Positions 22,843 through 34,572 are shown, counted from the stretch's first letter. The stretch is DNA of 64,000 nt from Pseudomonas sp. SORT22 (GCF_018417635.1 NZ_CP071007.1:916001-980000), one strand, 5' to 3'. Translations and numbers: made by a program. Notes: generated from the letters alone by a model not told the origin.

Positions 22843-24183
22843 ATGAGCAGAAAATATTTTGGTACCGACGGTATTCGTGGCCGTGTCGGCGAATACCCCA
22901 TCACCCCTGACTTCATGCTCAAGCTCGGCTGGGCGGCTGGCATGGCCTTTCGCAAGCAGGGTGCCTGCCGGGTGTTGGTGGGTAAAGACACGCGCATTTC
23001 CGGCTACATGTTCGAGTCGGCTCTGGAAGCAGGCCTTTCCGCCGCCGGCGCCGATGTGATGCTGCTGGGGCCGATGCCGACCCCGGCCATCGCCTACCTG
23101 ACCCGTACCTTCCATGCCGAAGCGGGCATCGTCATCAGTGCCTCGCACAACCCCCATGACGACAACGGCATCAAGTTCTTCTCCGGCCAAGGCACCAAGC
23201 TGCCGGATGAAGTCGAGCTGATGATCGAGGAGTTGCTCGACCAGCCGATGACCGTGGTCGAATCGAGCAAGCTGGGCAAGGTCTCGCGCATCAACGATGC
23301 GGCCGGTCGCTACATCGAGTTCTGCAAGAGCAGCGTGCCGAGCAGCACCGATTTCGCCGGCCTCAAGCTGGTGGTCGACTGCGCCCACGGCGCTACCTAC
23401 AAGGTTGCGCCCAGCGTGTTCCGCGAGCTGGGTGCCGATGTCACCGTGCTATCGGCGCAGCCTGACGGCCTGAACATCAACGAGAACTGCGGCTCGACCC
23501 ATATCGAGTCGCTGCAGGCGGCGGTGCTGGTTGGTCATGCCGATCTGGGTATTGCCTTCGATGGCGACGGCGATCGGGTGCTGATGGTGGACCACACGGG
23601 CACCATCGTCGATGGTGACGAACTGCTGTTCATCATCGCCCGTGACCTGCACGAGCGCGGCAAGCTGCAGGGCGGGGTGGTGGGTACCCTGATGAGTAAT
23701 CTGGGCCTGGAACTGGCCCTGAAGGACCTGGATATCCCGTTCGTGCGCGCCAAGGTCGGTGACCGCTACGTGATGGCCGAGCTGCTGGAGCGCGATTGGG
23801 TGATCGGTGGCGAGAACTCCGGGCACGTGGTGTGCTGCAACCACACCACCACCGGTGATGCGATCATCGCCGCGCTGCAGGTGCTGATGGCCCTCAAGCG
23901 CCGTGAGGAAACCCTCGCCCAGGCTCGCCAGGCCCTGCGCAAATGCCCGCAGGTGCTGATCAATGTGCGCTTCGGTGCGAGCAAGGTCGACCCGCTTGAG
24001 CATCCGGCCGTTCAGGAAGCCAGTGCCAAGGTTACCGAGGCCCTGGCCGGTCGTGGCCGTGTGCTGCTGCGCAAGTCCGGGACAGAGCCTCTGGTGCGGG
24101 TAATGGTCGAAGGCGAGGACGAAAGTCAGGTGCGCGGCCACGCCGAAGCCCTGGCAAAACTGGTAAGTGAAGTTTGCGTTTGA
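22843..24183 (+). CDS. glmM: phosphoglucosamine mutase
   Basis: A 446-residue enzyme that converts glucosamine-6-phosphate to glucosamine-1-phosphate for UDP-GlcNAc, hence peptidoglycan and lipopolysaccharide. The phosphoserine loop is [12 protein letters not shown] with Ser101 as the phosphorylated residue. The metal loop is DGDGDR and the sugar-binding GGENSGH is near residue 325. ATG 22843 ([13 protein letters not shown]) is the conserved start and lies 16 bases after folP. Confidence 0.98.
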   Translation: MSRKYFGTDGIRGRVGEYPITPDFMLKLGWAAGMAFRKQGACRVLVGKDTRISGYMFESALEAGLSAAGADVMLLGPMPTPAIAYLTRTFHAEAGIVISASHNPHDDNGIKFFSGQGTKLPDEVELMIEELLDQPMTVVESSKLGKVSRINDAAGRYIEFCKSSVPSSTDFAGLKLVVDCAHGATYKVAPSVFRELGADVTVLSAQPDGLNINENCGSTHIESLQAAVLVGHADLGIAFDGDGDRVLMVDHTGTIVDGDELLFIIARDLHERGKLQGGVVGTLMSNLGLELALKDLDIPFVRAKVGDRYVMAELLERDWVIGGENSGHVVCCNHTTTGDAIIAALQVLMALKRREETLAQARQALRKCPQVLINVRFGASKVDPLEHPAVQEASAKVTEALAGRGRVLLRKSGTEPLVRVMVEGEDESQVRGHAEALAKLVSEVCV

Positions 24184-24249
24184 AATAGGCTTGCCAGAGG
24201 TGATCGGGTTGGGTAACATCTGCGCCCTCTTTGACCGACGAGGTACAGC

Positions 24250-25005
24250 ATGCGTCGCCCTATGGTAGCTGGTAACTGGAAGATGCACGGTACCCGCGCC
24301 AGCGTCGCTGAGCTGATCAAGGGCTTGAGTAATCTCGCCCTGCCGAGCGGTGTCGAGGTCGCGGTGTTTCCCCCCGCCCTGTACATCAATCAGGTAATTG
24401 ATGGCGTACAAGGCAAGGCGATCGCCGTCGGCGCTCAGAATTCTGCGGTACAGCCTGAGCAAGGCGCACTGACCGGTGAGATTGCACCGAGTCAACTGGC
24501 CGAGGCAGGTTGCGAGCTGGTACTGATTGGGCACTCCGAACGCCGCCAGATCATTGGCGAGAACGACGAAGTCCTCAATCGCAAGTTCGCTGCGGCACAG
24601 GCTTGCGGTTTGAAGCCGGTGCTCTGTGTAGGGGAAACCCTCGAAGAGCGCGAAGCGGGTAAAACGCTTGAGATTGTCGGGCGTCAGCTGGACAGCGTCA
24701 TCGAAGCGTTCGGTGTCGAAGTCTTCGCCAGTGCGGTGATTGCCTATGAGCCTGTATGGGCCATCGGTACAGGGCTGACGGCCTCGCCACAGCAGGCTCA
24801 GGATGTGCATAAAGCCATTCGCGAGCAGCTGGCGGCAAAGAACCCGGAAGTCGCAGCGAATGTGCGGCTTCTATACGGCGGCAGCGTGAAGGCGGCCAAT
24901 GCGGCTGAACTGTTCGGCATGCCGGATATCGATGGGGGCCTGATTGGTGGGGCTTCCCTGAACGCAGACGAATTCGGTGCAATTTGTCGCGCCGCAGGAA
25001 ACTGA
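24250..25005 (+). CDS. tpiA: triose-phosphate isomerase
   Basis: A 251-residue TIM barrel interconverting glyceraldehyde-3-phosphate and dihydroxyacetone phosphate. The substrate lysine lies in the N-terminal AGNWKMHG, catalytic His95 in IGHSERR, catalytic Glu167 in [10 protein letters not shown], and the phosphate loop GGSVKAAN is near 212. It follows glmM and is three bases from secG, a conserved arrangement. Confidence 0.99.
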   Translation: MRRPMVAGNWKMHGTRASVAELIKGLSNLALPSGVEVAVFPPALYINQVIDGVQGKAIAVGAQNSAVQPEQGALTGEIAPSQLAEAGCELVLIGHSERRQIIGENDEVLNRKFAAAQACGLKPVLCVGETLEEREAGKTLEIVGRQLDSVIEAFGVEVFASAVIAYEPVWAIGTGLTASPQQAQDVHKAIREQLAAKNPEVAANVRLLYGGSVKAANAAELFGMPDIDGGLIGGASLNADEFGAICRAAGN

Positions 25006-25008
25006 AAA

Positions 25009-25395
25009 ATGCTGGAAACAGTGATCGTTGTTTTGCATCTGTTGGGCGCGCTGGGTTTGGTAGTGCTGGTGTTGCTGCAACAGGGTAAAGGTGCGGAAGC
25101 GGGTGCATCTTTCGGCGCAGGTGCTTCAAATACTGTGTTCGGAAGCCAAGGTTCTGCTACCTTTCTGAGTAAGTTTACTGCTATACTAGCTGCCTCTTTC
25201 TTCTTAACTGCTCTTGGGTTAGGATACTTTGCTAAGGAGAAAGCTCACGAGCTGACTCAAGTAGGGTTGCCAGATCCAGCGGTCTTGGAAGTGAAGCAGC
25301 AAAAGCCGGCAACAGATGATGTACCGGTGCTCCAGGAGCAGAAGAGCGAAGCCACTAACACTGGCGATGTTCCTCCCGCTCAAGAGCAGAAGTAA
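25009..25395 (+). CDS. secG: preprotein translocase subunit SecG
   Basis: A 128-residue small subunit of the SecYEG channel. Two membrane helices (about residues 3-22 and 52-72) flank the conserved loop [15 protein letters not shown], and [11 protein letters not shown] leads into the second helix. The C-terminal 55 residues are Glu/Gln/Pro-rich and variable. It starts three bases after tpiA and precedes tRNA-Leu by 19 bases, so tRNA and secG may share a transcript. Base composition is slightly more AT-rich than its neighbours. Confidence 0.95.
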   Translation: MLETVIVVLHLLGALGLVVLVLLQQGKGAEAGASFGAGASNTVFGSQGSATFLSKFTAILAASFFLTALGLGYFAKEKAHELTQVGLPDPAVLEVKQQKPATDDVPVLQEQKSEATNTGDVPPAQEQK

Positions 25396-25414
25396 CGGGT
25401 TTCAAAGTAGTATT

Positions 25415-25500
25415 GCCGAGGTGGTGGAATTGGTAGACACGCAACCTTGAGGTGGTTGTGCCCATAGGGTGTAGGGGTTCGAGTCCCCTTCTCGGTACCA
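25415..25500 (+). tRNA. tRNA-Leu (anticodon GAG)
   Basis: An 86-base class II tRNA with the long variable arm of leucine tRNAs and encoded CCA. The anticodon stem CAACC/GGTTG encloses a seven-base loop with GAG. The T arm (GGGGTTCGAGTCCCC) is perfect. The acceptor stem is GCCGAGG paired with TCTCGGT, using G-U at both ends. Confidence 0.97.
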
Positions 25501-25513
25501 ATTGAAACAAGAC

Positions 25514-25536
25514 AGCCCGCTACAGCGGGCTTTCTT
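25514..25536 (+). terminator. hairpin after tRNA-Leu
   Basis: AGCCCGC and GCGGGCT pair around a TACA loop and are followed by TTCTT. It is a short intrinsic-type terminator 14 bases after the tRNA. Confidence 0.7.
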
Positions 25537-25597
25537 GTAGGTGGAGGTTAGATTGACCCTGTCGGGGTTCGGTCGTATACTTTCGCCCCAGCTTTGT

Positions 25598-25674
<77 letters not shown>

Positions 25675-25684
25675 GTTTCAGCGG

Positions 25685-25709
25685 AGCCCCTTTTGCAGGG
25701 GCTTTTTCT
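25685..25709 (+). terminator. terminator after tRNA-fMet
   Basis: AGCCCC (25685-25690) pairs with GGGGCT (25698-25703), followed by TTTTCTT. It is placed ten bases after the tRNA. Partial read-through into rimP is likely, as in E. coli. Confidence 0.75.
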
Positions 25710-25752
25710 TGGCTGAACAGTCATAACGCCGGTATTCAACGGCGTATCAGGG

Positions 25753-25776
25753 ATGGGCGCTTTGCCCATTTTTTAT
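25753..25776 (+). terminator. second hairpin with T-run before rimP
   Basis: ATGGGC (25753-25758) pairs with GCCCAT (25764-25769) and runs into six T. It is 28 bases upstream of the rimP start and may serve as a leader terminator or processing signal for the rimP-nusA operon. Confidence 0.6.
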
Positions 25777-25803
25777 TTGCATAGCATGCACGAGGGGGTT
25801 CAG

Positions 25804-26262
25804 GTGTCGAGCAAGCTAGAACAGTTGCAGGCCTTGTTGGCCCCGGTGGTCGAGGCTCTTGGCTATCAATGCTGGGGGATCGAATTCATCTCTCAAGGCA
25901 AACATTCGGTACTGCGTATCTATATCGATAAAGAGGATGGAATCCTGGTTGATGACTGCGCGATTGTCAGTCGTCAAATCAGCGGTGTTCTCGATGTCGA
26001 AGATCCGATCAGTTCCGAGTACACCCTTGAAGTGTCCTCTCCTGGCATGGAACGCCCACTGTTCACCTTGGAACAGTTCGCTTCGCATGCCGGTGAACAA
26101 GTGAAGATCAAGCTGCGTACGCCCTTTGAAGGTCGTCGTAACTTTCAGGGCCTTCTCCGTGGCGTGGAGGAGCAGGATGTTGTGGTCCAGGTGGATAACA
26201 ACGAATTCCTGTTGCCGATCGACTCGATCGACAAGGCCAACATTATTCCCAGTTTTGACTGA
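25804..26262 (+). CDS. rimP: ribosome maturation factor RimP
   Basis: A 152-residue protein needed for 30S maturation, first gene of the rimP-nusA-infB operon. It has an N-terminal alpha/beta domain ([11 protein letters not shown]) and a C-terminal Sm-like domain with the [11 protein letters not shown] linker motif between. The GTG at 25804 follows GAGGGGG and starts the conserved MSSKLEQL; an upstream in-frame ATG would sit inside the leader hairpin and is rejected. nusA follows after 59 bases. Confidence 0.96.
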   Translation: MSSKLEQLQALLAPVVEALGYQCWGIEFISQGKHSVLRIYIDKEDGILVDDCAIVSRQISGVLDVEDPISSEYTLEVSSPGMERPLFTLEQFASHAGEQVKIKLRTPFEGRRNFQGLLRGVEEQDVVVQVDNNEFLLPIDSIDKANIIPSFD

Positions 26263-26321
26263 GACGTGCCGGATCCCGCGGACCGCGCGGATCCAATGGC
26301 TTGCGAAAGGCGAGGCGTACG

Positions 26322-27803
26322 ATGAGCAAAGAAGTACTGCTGGTTGTTGAGTCGGTATCCAACGAAAAGGGCGTACCGGCCGGCGTAATTTTTGAAGCGC
26401 TGGAAGTGGCCCTGGCCACTGCAACCAAAAAACGTTTTGACGACGAAGTCGACCTGCGTGTGGAAATCAACCGCCACACCGGTAGCTACGAAACCTTCCG
26501 TCGCTGGACTGTCGTCGAAGAAAAGGATCTGGACGATCCGGCGATCGAAGTGTGGCCAGCGAAGATTCAGGACACCCATCCTGAAGCCAAGGTCGGTGAC
26601 GTGATCGAAGAGAAGATCGAGTCGATCGAGTTCGGCCGCATTGCCGCCCAGACCGCCAAGCAAGTCATCGTCCAGAAGGTCCGTGAAGCCGAGCGCGCTC
26701 AAGTGGTAGATGCCTACCGCGAGCGTCTGGGCGAGATCATCTCCGGCACCGTCAAGAAGGTCACCCGTGACAACGTCATCGTTGACCTGGGCAACAACGC
26801 CGAAGCGTTGCTGGCCCGTGAAGACATCATCTCCCGCGAGACTTTCCGTGTCGGTGTGCGCCTGCGTGCACTGCTCAAGGAAATCCGCACCGAGAACCGC
26901 GGCCCGCAGTTGATCCTGTCGCGTACCGCGCCACAGATGCTGATCGAACTGTTCCGCATCGAAGTGCCGGAAATCGCCGAGGGCCTGATCGAAGTCATGG
27001 CCGCGTCCCGTGATCCGGGTTCGCGCGCCAAGATCGCCGTGCGCTCCAAGGACAAACGCATCGACCCGCAAGGTGCCTGTATCGGCATGCGCGGTTCGCG
27101 TGTCCAGGCGGTGTCCGGTGAACTGGGTGGCGAGCGTGTGGACATCGTCCTCTGGGACGACAACCCTGCACAGTTCGTCATCAACGCCATGTCGCCGGCT
27201 GAAGTCGCGGCGATCATCGTCGATGAAGACGCCCACGCCATGGACATCGCCGTGGGTGCCGACAACCTGGCCCAGGCGATTGGCCGTGGTGGCCAGAACG
27301 TGCGCCTGGCCAGTCAGTTGACCGGCTGGACCCTGAACGTGATGACCGAATCGGACATCCAGGCCAAGCAGCAAGCTGAAACCGGTGACATCCTGCGCAA
27401 CTTCATCGACGAGCTGGAAGTCGACGAAGAGCTGGCACAGGTGCTGGTCGATGAAGGCTTCACCAGCCTGGAAGAGATTGCCTACGTACCGCTGGAAGAA
27501 ATGCTCAACATCGACGGCTTTGACGAAGACATCGTCAACGAGCTTCGTGCTCGCGCCAAGGATCGCCTGTTGACCAAAGCCATCGCTACTGAGGAAAAGC
27601 TGGCAGACGCCCATCCGGCCGAAGACCTGCTCTCGCTTGAGGGTATGGACAAGGATTTGGCGATGGAACTGGCGGTGCGCGGCGTAGTTACCCGCGAAGA
27701 CCTGGCCGAGCAGTCGATTGATGACCTGCTCGACATCGACGGCATCGACCAAGAGCGTGCCGGCAAGTTGATCATGGCCGCCCGAGCCCACTGGTTCGAG
27801 TAA
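26322..27803 (+). CDS. nusA: transcription termination/antitermination factor NusA
   Basis: A 493-residue RNA-polymerase-binding factor. Order of domains: N-terminal RNAP-binding domain (1-125), S1 (about 135-200), two KH domains (about 230-345, with GxxG-type GMRGSRV and [10 protein letters not shown]), and two C-terminal acidic repeats (from about 360) with helix-hairpin-helix character that mediate RNAP alpha/lambda-N type contacts in gammaproteobacteria. Length and order match E. coli. It is upstream of infB by 27 bases. Confidence 0.98.
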   Translation: MSKEVLLVVESVSNEKGVPAGVIFEALEVALATATKKRFDDEVDLRVEINRHTGSYETFRRWTVVEEKDLDDPAIEVWPAKIQDTHPEAKVGDVIEEKIESIEFGRIAAQTAKQVIVQKVREAERAQVVDAYRERLGEIISGTVKKVTRDNVIVDLGNNAEALLAREDIISRETFRVGVRLRALLKEIRTENRGPQLILSRTAPQMLIELFRIEVPEIAEGLIEVMAASRDPGSRAKIAVRSKDKRIDPQGACIGMRGSRVQAVSGELGGERVDIVLWDDNPAQFVINAMSPAEVAAIIVDEDAHAMDIAVGADNLAQAIGRGGQNVRLASQLTGWTLNVMTESDIQAKQQAETGDILRNFIDELEVDEELAQVLVDEGFTSLEEIAYVPLEEMLNIDGFDEDIVNELRARAKDRLLTKAIATEEKLADAHPAEDLLSLEGMDKDLAMELAVRGVVTREDLAEQSIDDLLDIDGIDQERAGKLIMAARAHWFE

Positions 27804-27830
27804 TTAGGCGCGGCCTGAGGAGAGAAGTGC

Positions 27831-30335
27831 ATGACGCAAGTCACGGTGAAAGAATTGGCCCAAGAGGTCGCTGCACCGGTAGAGCGCCTGCTGCAGCAGA
27901 TGCGTGAGGCAGGTCTGCCGCACACCGACGCCGGTCAGGTAGTGACCGACAATGAGAAGCAGGCATTGCTGGCTCATTTGAAGAGCAGCCACAAGGCAAA
28001 AGTGGAAGAGCCGCGCAAGATCACCTTGCAGCGCAAAACCACCAGCACCCTGCGTGTCGCCGGTAGCAAGAGCATCAGCGTAGAAGTACGCAAGAAGAAA
28101 GTATTCGTTCAGCGCAGCCCGGAAGAAATCCAGGCCGAGCAGAAGCGCGAGCTGGAAGAGCGCCGTGCAGCGGAAAACGCTGCCCGCGAAAAGGCCGATG
28201 CCGAAGCACGTCAGCGTGCCGAGGAAGAGTCCCGTCGCCAGCCAGCCGCTGCCAACGCCGCACCGGCTGCTGCCGCTGCGCCGGCTCCAGCGCCTGTAAT
28301 CGAAGCCGCAGCCGCCGATGCTCCGGCACCGGTTGCCGAGCGCAAGAAAGACGACGTGCGTCGCAGCGACAAGTCGCGTGACGACGAGCGTCGTGGCGGC
28401 GAGCGCCGTAACGAAGCGCCGCGTGTTTCGGTCAAGGTCAAGGAAAAGGAAAAGGCGCCTACCCCGCGTGCCGCTCCGCGTACCACCGACGAAGAAAGCG
28501 ATGGCTTCCGTCGTGGTGGCCGTGGCAAGGGCAAGCCGAAGAAGCGCAACGCCCACGGTTTCCAGAACCCGACCGGTCCGGTTATCCGCGACGTGCAGAT
28601 CGGCGAGACCATCACGGTTTCCGACCTGGCCAACCAGATGTCCGTCAAGGGCGCTGAAGTGGTCAAGTTCATGTTCAAACTGGGCACTCCGGTGACCATC
28701 AACCAGGTGCTCGACCAGGAGACAGCTCAGCTGATCGCCGAAGAGCTGGGCCACAAGGTCACCCTGGTCAGCGACACCGCCCTGGAAGATTCCCTGGCCG
28801 AGTCGTTGAAGTTCGAAGGCGAGACCTTCTCCCGTGCACCAGTCGTGACTGTAATGGGCCACGTTGACCACGGTAAGACCTCGCTGCTCGACTACATCCG
28901 TCGTGCCAAGGTTGCTGCTGGCGAAGCCGGTGGTATTACCCAGCACATCGGTGCGTACCACGTGGAAACCGACCGCGGCATGGTCACCTTCCTCGACACC
29001 CCTGGCCACGCCGCGTTTACCGCCATGCGTGCCCGTGGTGCCAAGGCGACCGACATCGTGATCCTGGTGGTTGCGGCGGACGACGGCGTGATGCCGCAAA
29101 CCCGCGAAGCGGTCCAGCACGCCAAGGCTGCCGGTGTTCCGCTGGTGGTTGCGGTGAACAAGATCGACAAGCCAGGTGCCGACCTCGATCGCATCCGTAA
29201 CGAACTGGCCGTCGAAGGCGTCACTTCCGAGGACTGGGGTGGAGATACTCCGTTCGTCAAGGTGTCGGCGAAGATGGGTACCGGTGTCGACGAACTGCTC
29301 GAAGCGGTCCTGCTGCAAGCCGAGATCCTCGAACTCAAGGCCACTCCATCGGCCCCGGGTCGTGGTGTGGTAGTTGAATCGCGTCTGGACAAGGGCCGTG
29401 GCCCGGTGGCTACCGTACTGGTTCAGGACGGTACCCTGCGTCAGGGCGACATGGTCCTGTGCGGTTCGAACTACGGTCGCGTACGGGCCATGCTCGACGA
29501 GAACGGCAAGCCTGTTAAGGAAGCCGGCCCGTCGATCCCGGTCGAGATCCTCGGCCTGGATGGCACTCCGGACGCCGGTGACGAGCTGTCGGTAGTGGCT
29601 GACGAGAAGAAAGCCCGTGAAGTTGCCCTGTTCCGTCAAGGCAAGTTCCGCGAGGTCAAACTGGCTCGCGCTCACGCTGGCAAACTCGAGAACATCTTCG
29701 AGAACATGGGCCAGGAAGAGAAGAAGACCCTCAACATCGTGCTCAAGTCCGATGTTCGTGGTTCTCTCGAGGCCCTGCAGGGCTCCCTGAGCGGCCTGGG
29801 CAACGACGAAGTACAGGTTCGGGTGATTGGCGGCGGTGTCGGTGGTATCACCGAGAGCGATGCCAACCTGGCCCTGGCGTCCAATGCAGTACTGTTCGGC
29901 TTCAACGTGCGTGCCGATGCCGGCGCGCGCAAGATCGTCGAGCAGGAAGGTCTGGATATGCGTTACTACAACGTGATCTACGACATCATTGAAGACGTCA
30001 AGAAAGCCCTGACCGGCATGCTCGGCAGCGATGTTCGCGAGAACATCCTGGGTATCGCCGAAGTGCGTGACGTGTTCCGTTCGCCGAAGTTCGGCGCCAT
30101 CGCCGGCTGCATGGTCGTCGAGGGTGTGGTCTACCGCAACCGTCCGATCCGCGTACTGCGCGAGGACGTGGTGATCTTCGAAGGCGAGCTGGAATCGCTG
30201 CGTCGCTTCAAGGACGATGCGTCCGAAGTACGTGCCGGCATGGAATGCGGTATCGGCGTCAAGAGCTACAACGACGTCAAGGTCGGCGACAAGATCGAAG
30301 TCTTCGAGAAAGTCCAAGTGGCTCGTACGCTCTAA
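27831..30335 (+). CDS. infB: translation initiation factor IF-2
   Basis: An 834-residue GTPase that places fMet-tRNA on the 30S subunit; the tRNA for it is encoded just upstream. An IF2 N-terminal subdomain (residues 1-50) is followed by a long charged Ala/Glu/Arg region with an [13 protein letters not shown] stretch. The G domain starts with GHVDHGKT at 343-350 and continues with DTPGH and NKID. Beta-barrel and fMet-binding domains follow ([13 protein letters not shown]). Internal in-frame starts that could give shorter isoforms exist, but I cannot prioritise one. Confidence 0.98.
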   Translation: MTQVTVKELAQEVAAPVERLLQQMREAGLPHTDAGQVVTDNEKQALLAHLKSSHKAKVEEPRKITLQRKTTSTLRVAGSKSISVEVRKKKVFVQRSPEEIQAEQKRELEERRAAENAAREKADAEARQRAEEESRRQPAAANAAPAAAAAPAPAPVIEAAAADAPAPVAERKKDDVRRSDKSRDDERRGGERRNEAPRVSVKVKEKEKAPTPRAAPRTTDEESDGFRRGGRGKGKPKKRNAHGFQNPTGPVIRDVQIGETITVSDLANQMSVKGAEVVKFMFKLGTPVTINQVLDQETAQLIAEELGHKVTLVSDTALEDSLAESLKFEGETFSRAPVVTVMGHVDHGKTSLLDYIRRAKVAAGEAGGITQHIGAYHVETDRGMVTFLDTPGHAAFTAMRARGAKATDIVILVVAADDGVMPQTREAVQHAKAAGVPLVVAVNKIDKPGADLDRIRNELAVEGVTSEDWGGDTPFVKVSAKMGTGVDELLEAVLLQAEILELKATPSAPGRGVVVESRLDKGRGPVATVLVQDGTLRQGDMVLCGSNYGRVRAMLDENGKPVKEAGPSIPVEILGLDGTPDAGDELSVVADEKKAREVALFRQGKFREVKLARAHAGKLENIFENMGQEEKKTLNIVLKSDVRGSLEALQGSLSGLGNDEVQVRVIGGGVGGITESDANLALASNAVLFGFNVRADAGARKIVEQEGLDMRYYNVIYDIIEDVKKALTGMLGSDVRENILGIAEVRDVFRSPKFGAIAGCMVVEGVVYRNRPIRVLREDVVIFEGELESLRRFKDDASEVRAGMECGIGVKSYNDVKVGDKIEVFEKVQVARTL

Positions 30336-30396
30336 GCCGCGAGCATGGGAACCGCCAATCGCCCGCCCCAGGGCGCCGCTTGGCGGCTCTGAACGC

Positions 30397-30430
30397 AACG
30401 CCCGGTCCGGCTCTAGCCTGGCCGGGCGTT
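30397..30430. other. long hairpin between infB and rbfA
   Basis: AACGCCCGG and CCGGGCGTT pair; the stem continues inward with CC/GG and GGC/GCC around a TCTA loop, interrupted by one T-T mismatch. The T-run is only three bases. This looks like an intercistronic processing or attenuating hairpin within the operon rather than a full stop. Confidence 0.5.
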
Positions 30431-30456
30431 TGCCGCTTTAGTTACAGGTAGCAAAA

Positions 30457-30858
30457 ATGGCAAAAGAATATAGCCGTACCCAACGCATCGGCGATCAGAT
30501 CCAGCGCGAGCTGGCCCAGTTGATCCGTCGTGAAGTCAAGGACCCGCGCGTCGGCGTGGTCACCATTACCGCTGTGGATGTCAGCCGCGATGTCGGCCAT
30601 GCCAAGGTGTTCATCACCTCGATGGGCCAGGAAGGCGCGGAAGACATCAAGCAGACCCTCAAGGTGCTCAACGGCGCGGCCAGTTTCCTGCGCGTGCACC
30701 TGGGCAAGGAAATGCAACTGCGCAGTGTGCCGCAACTGCATTTCCACTATGACGAAAGCATCAGTCGCGGTGCCCACCTGTCGGCCCTGATCGAGCGCGC
30801 CGTCGCCGAAGACAAGCTGCACCAGGCTGCCGACACGCCCCTGGACACCAAGGAGTAA
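30457..30858 (+). CDS. rbfA: 30S ribosome-binding factor RbfA
   Basis: A 133-residue single KH-type protein for late 16S rRNA maturation and cold growth. The conserved start ([18 protein letters not shown]) and the core [20 protein letters not shown] and [12 protein letters not shown] are present. It follows infB by 121 bases and precedes truB by three bases, the classical order. Confidence 0.97.
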   Translation: MAKEYSRTQRIGDQIQRELAQLIRREVKDPRVGVVTITAVDVSRDVGHAKVFITSMGQEGAEDIKQTLKVLNGAASFLRVHLGKEMQLRSVPQLHFHYDESISRGAHLSALIERAVAEDKLHQAADTPLDTKE

Positions 30859-30861
30859 GCG

Positions 30862-31779
30862 GTGGCTCAGGTCAAGCGTATCCGTCGTAACGTCAGCGGC
30901 ATCATCCTGCTCGACAAGCCGTTGGGGTTCACCTCCAACGCTGCCCTGCAGAAGGTCCGCTGGCTGCTCAATGCCGAAAAGGCCGGGCACACCGGCAGCC
31001 TCGATCCACTGGCCAGCGGCGTGCTGCCGCTGTGCTTCGGTGAGGCGACCAAGTTCTCGCAATACCTGCTCGATTCCGACAAGGGCTACGAGACGGTCAT
31101 GCAACTGGGTCAGACCACCACCACGGGCGATGCCGAAGGTGAAGTGCTGAAAACCCGTGAGGTGACCGTTGGTCGCGCCGATATCGAAGCGGTTTTGCCA
31201 CAATTTCGTGGTCAAATCAGTCAGATACCACCGATGTACTCGGCCCTCAAGCGTGACGGCCAGCCGCTGTACAAGCTTGCCCGTGCAGGTGAAGTAGTGG
31301 AGCGCGAGGCGCGTTCTGTTACTATTAACCGCTTGGAATTGCTCGAGTGCGAAGGCACCCGTGTCCGGTTGTCGGTCGGCTGCAGCAAAGGCACCTACAT
31401 CCGCACCCTGGTCGAGGACATCGGCGAGGTGCTCGGTTGCGGAGCCTATGTCGCTGAACTGCGTCGTACGCACGCCGGTCCTTTCGAGCTGGCCCAGACC
31501 GTGACCCTCGAAGAACTCGAAGCGGTCCACGCCGAAGGTGGCAACGAAGCGGTCGATCGTTTCCTGATGCCATCGGACAGCGGTCTGCTGGACTGGCCAC
31601 TGTTGCAGTTCTCCGAGCACAGTGCGTTCTACTGGCTCAATGGTCAGCCGGTCAGAGCCCCCGACGCGCCGAAGTTCGGCATGGTCCGGGTACAGGATCA
31701 CAACGGTCGCTTCATCGGCATCGGTGAAGTGAGCGAAGACGGGCGCATCGCGCCGCGTCGCTTGATTCGGTCAGAATGA
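30862..31779 (+). CDS. truB: tRNA pseudouridine(55) synthase TruB
   Basis: A 305-residue enzyme that makes pseudouridine 55 in the T-loop of tRNAs. The catalytic aspartate is Asp48 in [24 protein letters not shown] at 17-26 and the [12 protein letters not shown] motif are typical, and a C-terminal PUA-like domain follows. The start is GTG at 30862, three bases after rbfA, in line with coupled translation. Confidence 0.98.
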   Translation: MAQVKRIRRNVSGIILLDKPLGFTSNAALQKVRWLLNAEKAGHTGSLDPLASGVLPLCFGEATKFSQYLLDSDKGYETVMQLGQTTTTGDAEGEVLKTREVTVGRADIEAVLPQFRGQISQIPPMYSALKRDGQPLYKLARAGEVVEREARSVTINRLELLECEGTRVRLSVGCSKGTYIRTLVEDIGEVLGCGAYVAELRRTHAGPFELAQTVTLEELEAVHAEGGNEAVDRFLMPSDSGLLDWPLLQFSEHSAFYWLNGQPVRAPDAPKFGMVRVQDHNGRFIGIGEVSEDGRIAPRRLIRSE

Positions 31780-31932
31780 TCGAAACCTTCAGTGTCAGGC
31801 CCAGGCCTGGCACTGGTGGTAAAGAGGATGGCTGTTAATAGGCACGGTCACGCCTCACTTTATGAATACAGGGAGCAGTCCCTGGCCTATTGGAAGCCGT
31901 TTGTTCGGTTTCCCTTGATTTGGAGAAGCCAG

Positions 31933-32202
31933 ATGGCACTCAGCGTTGAAGAAAAAGCAAAGATCGTTGGCGAATACCAGCAAGCCGCCGGTGACACCGG
32001 TAGCCCGGAAGTACAGGTTGCTCTGCTGACCGCCAACATCAACAAGCTGCAAGGCCACTTCAAGGCCAACGGCAAAGACCACCACTCCCGTCGTGGTCTG
32101 ATCCGCATGGTTAACCAGCGTCGCAAGCTGCTGGACTACCTGAAAGGCAAGGACACCACCCGTTACAGCGCCCTGATCGGTCGTCTGGGTCTGCGTCGCT
32201 AA
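31933..32202 (+). CDS. rpsO: 30S ribosomal protein S15
   Basis: An 89-residue protein binding the central domain of 16S rRNA, exact family length. Signature [25 protein letters not shown] is present ([19 protein letters not shown]). In E. coli S15 represses its own translation through a leader pseudoknot. Here the 153-base truB-rpsO gap contains short hairpins (for example CAGGGA/TCCCTG near 31873-31890) but I cannot identify a specific pseudoknot. Confidence 0.98.
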   Translation: MALSVEEKAKIVGEYQQAAGDTGSPEVQVALLTANINKLQGHFKANGKDHHSRRGLIRMVNQRRKLLDYLKGKDTTRYSALIGRLGLRR

Positions 32203-32227
32203 TAGCGGCCTGGCCAGTGGTGTGCAC

Positions 32228-32281
32228 GGCGTGCTGCAGTCACCGCACGGAGCCTTTGGCCCCCGTGTCGGTGAGCACGCC
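32228..32281 (+). other. first hairpin in the rpsO-pnp leader
   Basis: GGCGTGCT...CACCG on the left pairs with CGGTGAGCACGCC on the right, leaving a five-base bulge and a large loop. It stands just after rpsO and could act as an rpsO transcript-end or processing structure. Confidence 0.45.
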
Positions 32282-32293
32282 TTGCCTATCTAT

Positions 32294-32355
32294 GAGGTTG
32301 GCTGTCTGTCTCGCCTGAGCGGTTTACCGCGAGGGCAGGGCAGGCTCCCAACCTC
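32294..32355 (+). other. long imperfect hairpin in the pnp leader (probable RNase III site)
   Basis: GAGGTTGG (32294-32301) pairs with CCAACCTC (32348-32355), and the inner arms CTGTCTGTCTCGC and GCGAGGGCAGGGCAG extend the stem with G-U pairs, giving roughly 24 pairs. In E. coli the pnp leader has an RNase III-cut stem through which PNPase represses itself. The position, about 100 bases before the pnp start, matches. Cutting here is inferred. Confidence 0.65.
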
Positions 32356-32452
32356 TAGTTTTATCTGGACCGCCAACAGGGCCGATTCCCTGTTCTGCCC
32401 AAGAATTCGCAAGAACCCGTTCCCCCAGAGCCACTGAAAAAGGTAGGAAACC

Positions 32453-34558
32453 GTGAACCCGGTAATCAAGAAATTCCAGTTCGGTCAATCGACCGTTACC
32501 CTCGAGACGGGCCGTATTGCTCGTCAAGCGTCCGGCGCCGTATTGGTCACCGTCGACAACGATGTCACCGTACTGGTGACCGTGGTCGGTGCCAAACAGG
32601 CCGATCCAGGCAAAGGCTTCTTCCCCCTGTCCGTTCACTATCAGGAAAAGACCTACGCCGCCGGCAAGATCCCTGGTGGTTTCTTCAAGCGTGAAGGCCG
32701 TCCTTCCGAGAAAGAGACCCTGACCTCGCGTCTGATCGACCGTCCGATCCGTCCGCTGTTCCCGGAAGGCTTCATGAACGAAGTGCAGGTTGTCTGCACC
32801 GTCGTTTCCACCAGCAAGAAGACCGATCCGGACATCGCTGCGATGATCGGTACCTCGGCTGCCCTGGCCATCTCCGGCATTCCGTTCGAAGGCCCGATCG
32901 GCGCCGCTCGCGTTGCTTTCCACGAAAGCACCGGCTACCTGCTGAACCCGACCTACGAGCAACTGGCTGCCTCGAGCCTGGACATGGTCGTTGCCGGTAC
33001 CTCCGACGCCGTACTGATGGTTGAATCGGAAGCCAAAGAGCTGACCGAAGACCAGATGCTGGGCGCCGTACTGTTCGCCCACGACGAATTCCAGGCTGTG
33101 ATCCAGGCTGTCAAAGAGCTGGCCGCCGAAGCTGCCAAGCCGACCTGGGACTGGACTGCCAAGGCCGAGAACACCCCTCTGCTGAGCGCCATCCGTGGCG
33201 AATTCGGTGCTGCGGTTTCCGACGCCTACACCATCACCGTCAAGGCTGACCGTTACGCTCGCCTGGGCGAACTGCGCGAGCAAGTGATCGCCCAGTTCTC
33301 CGGTGAAGAAGGCCAACCTTCGGCTTCCGAAGTCAAAGAAATCTTCGGCGAAATCGAATACCGCACCGTTCGCGAAAACATCGTCAACGGCAAGCCACGT
33401 ATCGACGGCCGCGACACCAAGACCGTACGTCCGCTGAACATCGAAGTCGGCGTACTGCCAAAGACCCACGGTTCGGCGCTGTTCACCCGTGGCGAAACCC
33501 AGGCCCTGGTCGTTGCGACCCTGGGTACTGCCCGTGACGCCCAGCTGCTGGATACCCTCGAAGGCGAGAAGAAAGACCCCTTCATGCTGCACTACAACTT
33601 CCCGCCGTTCTCGGTCGGCGAGTGTGGTCGCATGGGCGGTGCTGGCCGTCGCGAAATCGGTCACGGCCGTCTGGCCCGCCGTTCGGTCCAGGCCATGCTG
33701 CCTGCTGCCGACGTGTTCCCGTACACCATCCGCGTTGTTTCGGAAATCACCGAATCCAACGGTTCCAGCTCGATGGCTTCGGTCTGTGGTGCATCCCTGG
33801 CACTGATGGACGCTGGTGTGCCGATGAAGGCGCCGGTTGCCGGTATCGCCATGGGCCTGGTTAAAGAAGGCGAGAAATTCGCCATTCTGACCGACATCCT
33901 CGGTGACGAAGACCACCTGGGCGACATGGACTTCAAGGTAGCCGGTACCGCCAAAGGTGTTACCGCGCTGCAGATGGACATCAAGATCAACGGCATCACC
34001 GAAGAGATCATGGAAATCGCCCTGGGCCAGGCCCTGGAAGCGCGCCTGAACATCCTCGGCCAGATGAACCAGATCATTGGTCAGTCCCGTAGCGAACTGT
34101 CGGAAAACGCTCCGACCATGATCGCCATGAAGATCGACACCGACAAGATCCGTGACGTCATCGGTAAAGGCGGCGCGACCATCCGTGCCATCTGCGAAGA
34201 AACCAAGGCTTCGATCGACATCGAAGACGACGGTTCGATCAAGATCTTCGGTGAGACCAAAGACGCCGCTGAAGCTGCTCGCCAGCGCGTTCTGAGCATC
34301 ACTGCCGAGGCCGAGATCGGCAAGATCTACGTCGGTAAGGTTGAGCGCATCGTCGACTTCGGTGCCTTCGTCAACATCCTGCCTGGCAAGGACGGTCTGG
34401 TTCACATCTCGATGCTGAGCGATGCTCGCGTCGAGAAAGTGACCGACATCCTCAAAGAAGGCCAGGAAGTTGAAGTACTGGTACTGGACGTGGACAACCG
34501 CGGCCGTATCAAGCTGTCGATCAAGGACGTTGCCGCTGCCAAGGCATCGGGCGTCTAA
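32453..34558 (+). CDS. pnp: polyribonucleotide nucleotidyltransferase (PNPase)
   Basis: A 701-residue phosphorolytic 3'-5' exoribonuclease and degradosome component. Two RNase PH-like domains are linked by a helical domain; the second, active one holds the phosphate-site motif [13 protein letters not shown] near residue 435. A KH domain ([14 protein letters not shown]) and an S1 domain ([21 protein letters not shown]) finish the protein. Start is GTG 32453, preceded by AGGTAGGAAA. A strong terminator follows 15 bases after the stop. Confidence 0.98.
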   Translation: MNPVIKKFQFGQSTVTLETGRIARQASGAVLVTVDNDVTVLVTVVGAKQADPGKGFFPLSVHYQEKTYAAGKIPGGFFKREGRPSEKETLTSRLIDRPIRPLFPEGFMNEVQVVCTVVSTSKKTDPDIAAMIGTSAALAISGIPFEGPIGAARVAFHESTGYLLNPTYEQLAASSLDMVVAGTSDAVLMVESEAKELTEDQMLGAVLFAHDEFQAVIQAVKELAAEAAKPTWDWTAKAENTPLLSAIRGEFGAAVSDAYTITVKADRYARLGELREQVIAQFSGEEGQPSASEVKEIFGEIEYRTVRENIVNGKPRIDGRDTKTVRPLNIEVGVLPKTHGSALFTRGETQALVVATLGTARDAQLLDTLEGEKKDPFMLHYNFPPFSVGECGRMGGAGRREIGHGRLARRSVQAMLPAADVFPYTIRVVSEITESNGSSSMASVCGASLALMDAGVPMKAPVAGIAMGLVKEGEKFAILTDILGDEDHLGDMDFKVAGTAKGVTALQMDIKINGITEEIMEIALGQALEARLNILGQMNQIIGQSRSELSENAPTMIAMKIDTDKIRDVIGKGGATIRAICEETKASIDIEDDGSIKIFGETKDAAEAARQRVLSITAEAEIGKIYVGKVERIVDFGAFVNILPGKDGLVHISMLSDARVEKVTDILKEGQEVEVLVLDVDNRGRIKLSIKDVAAAKASGV

Positions 34559-34572
34559 GACCGCCGCTTAAG

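Noticed and set aside
25753..25803. ATG 25753 as an upstream start of rimP
   Set aside because: It lies in a terminator-like hairpin; GTG 25804 has a good ribosome site and the conserved N-terminus.
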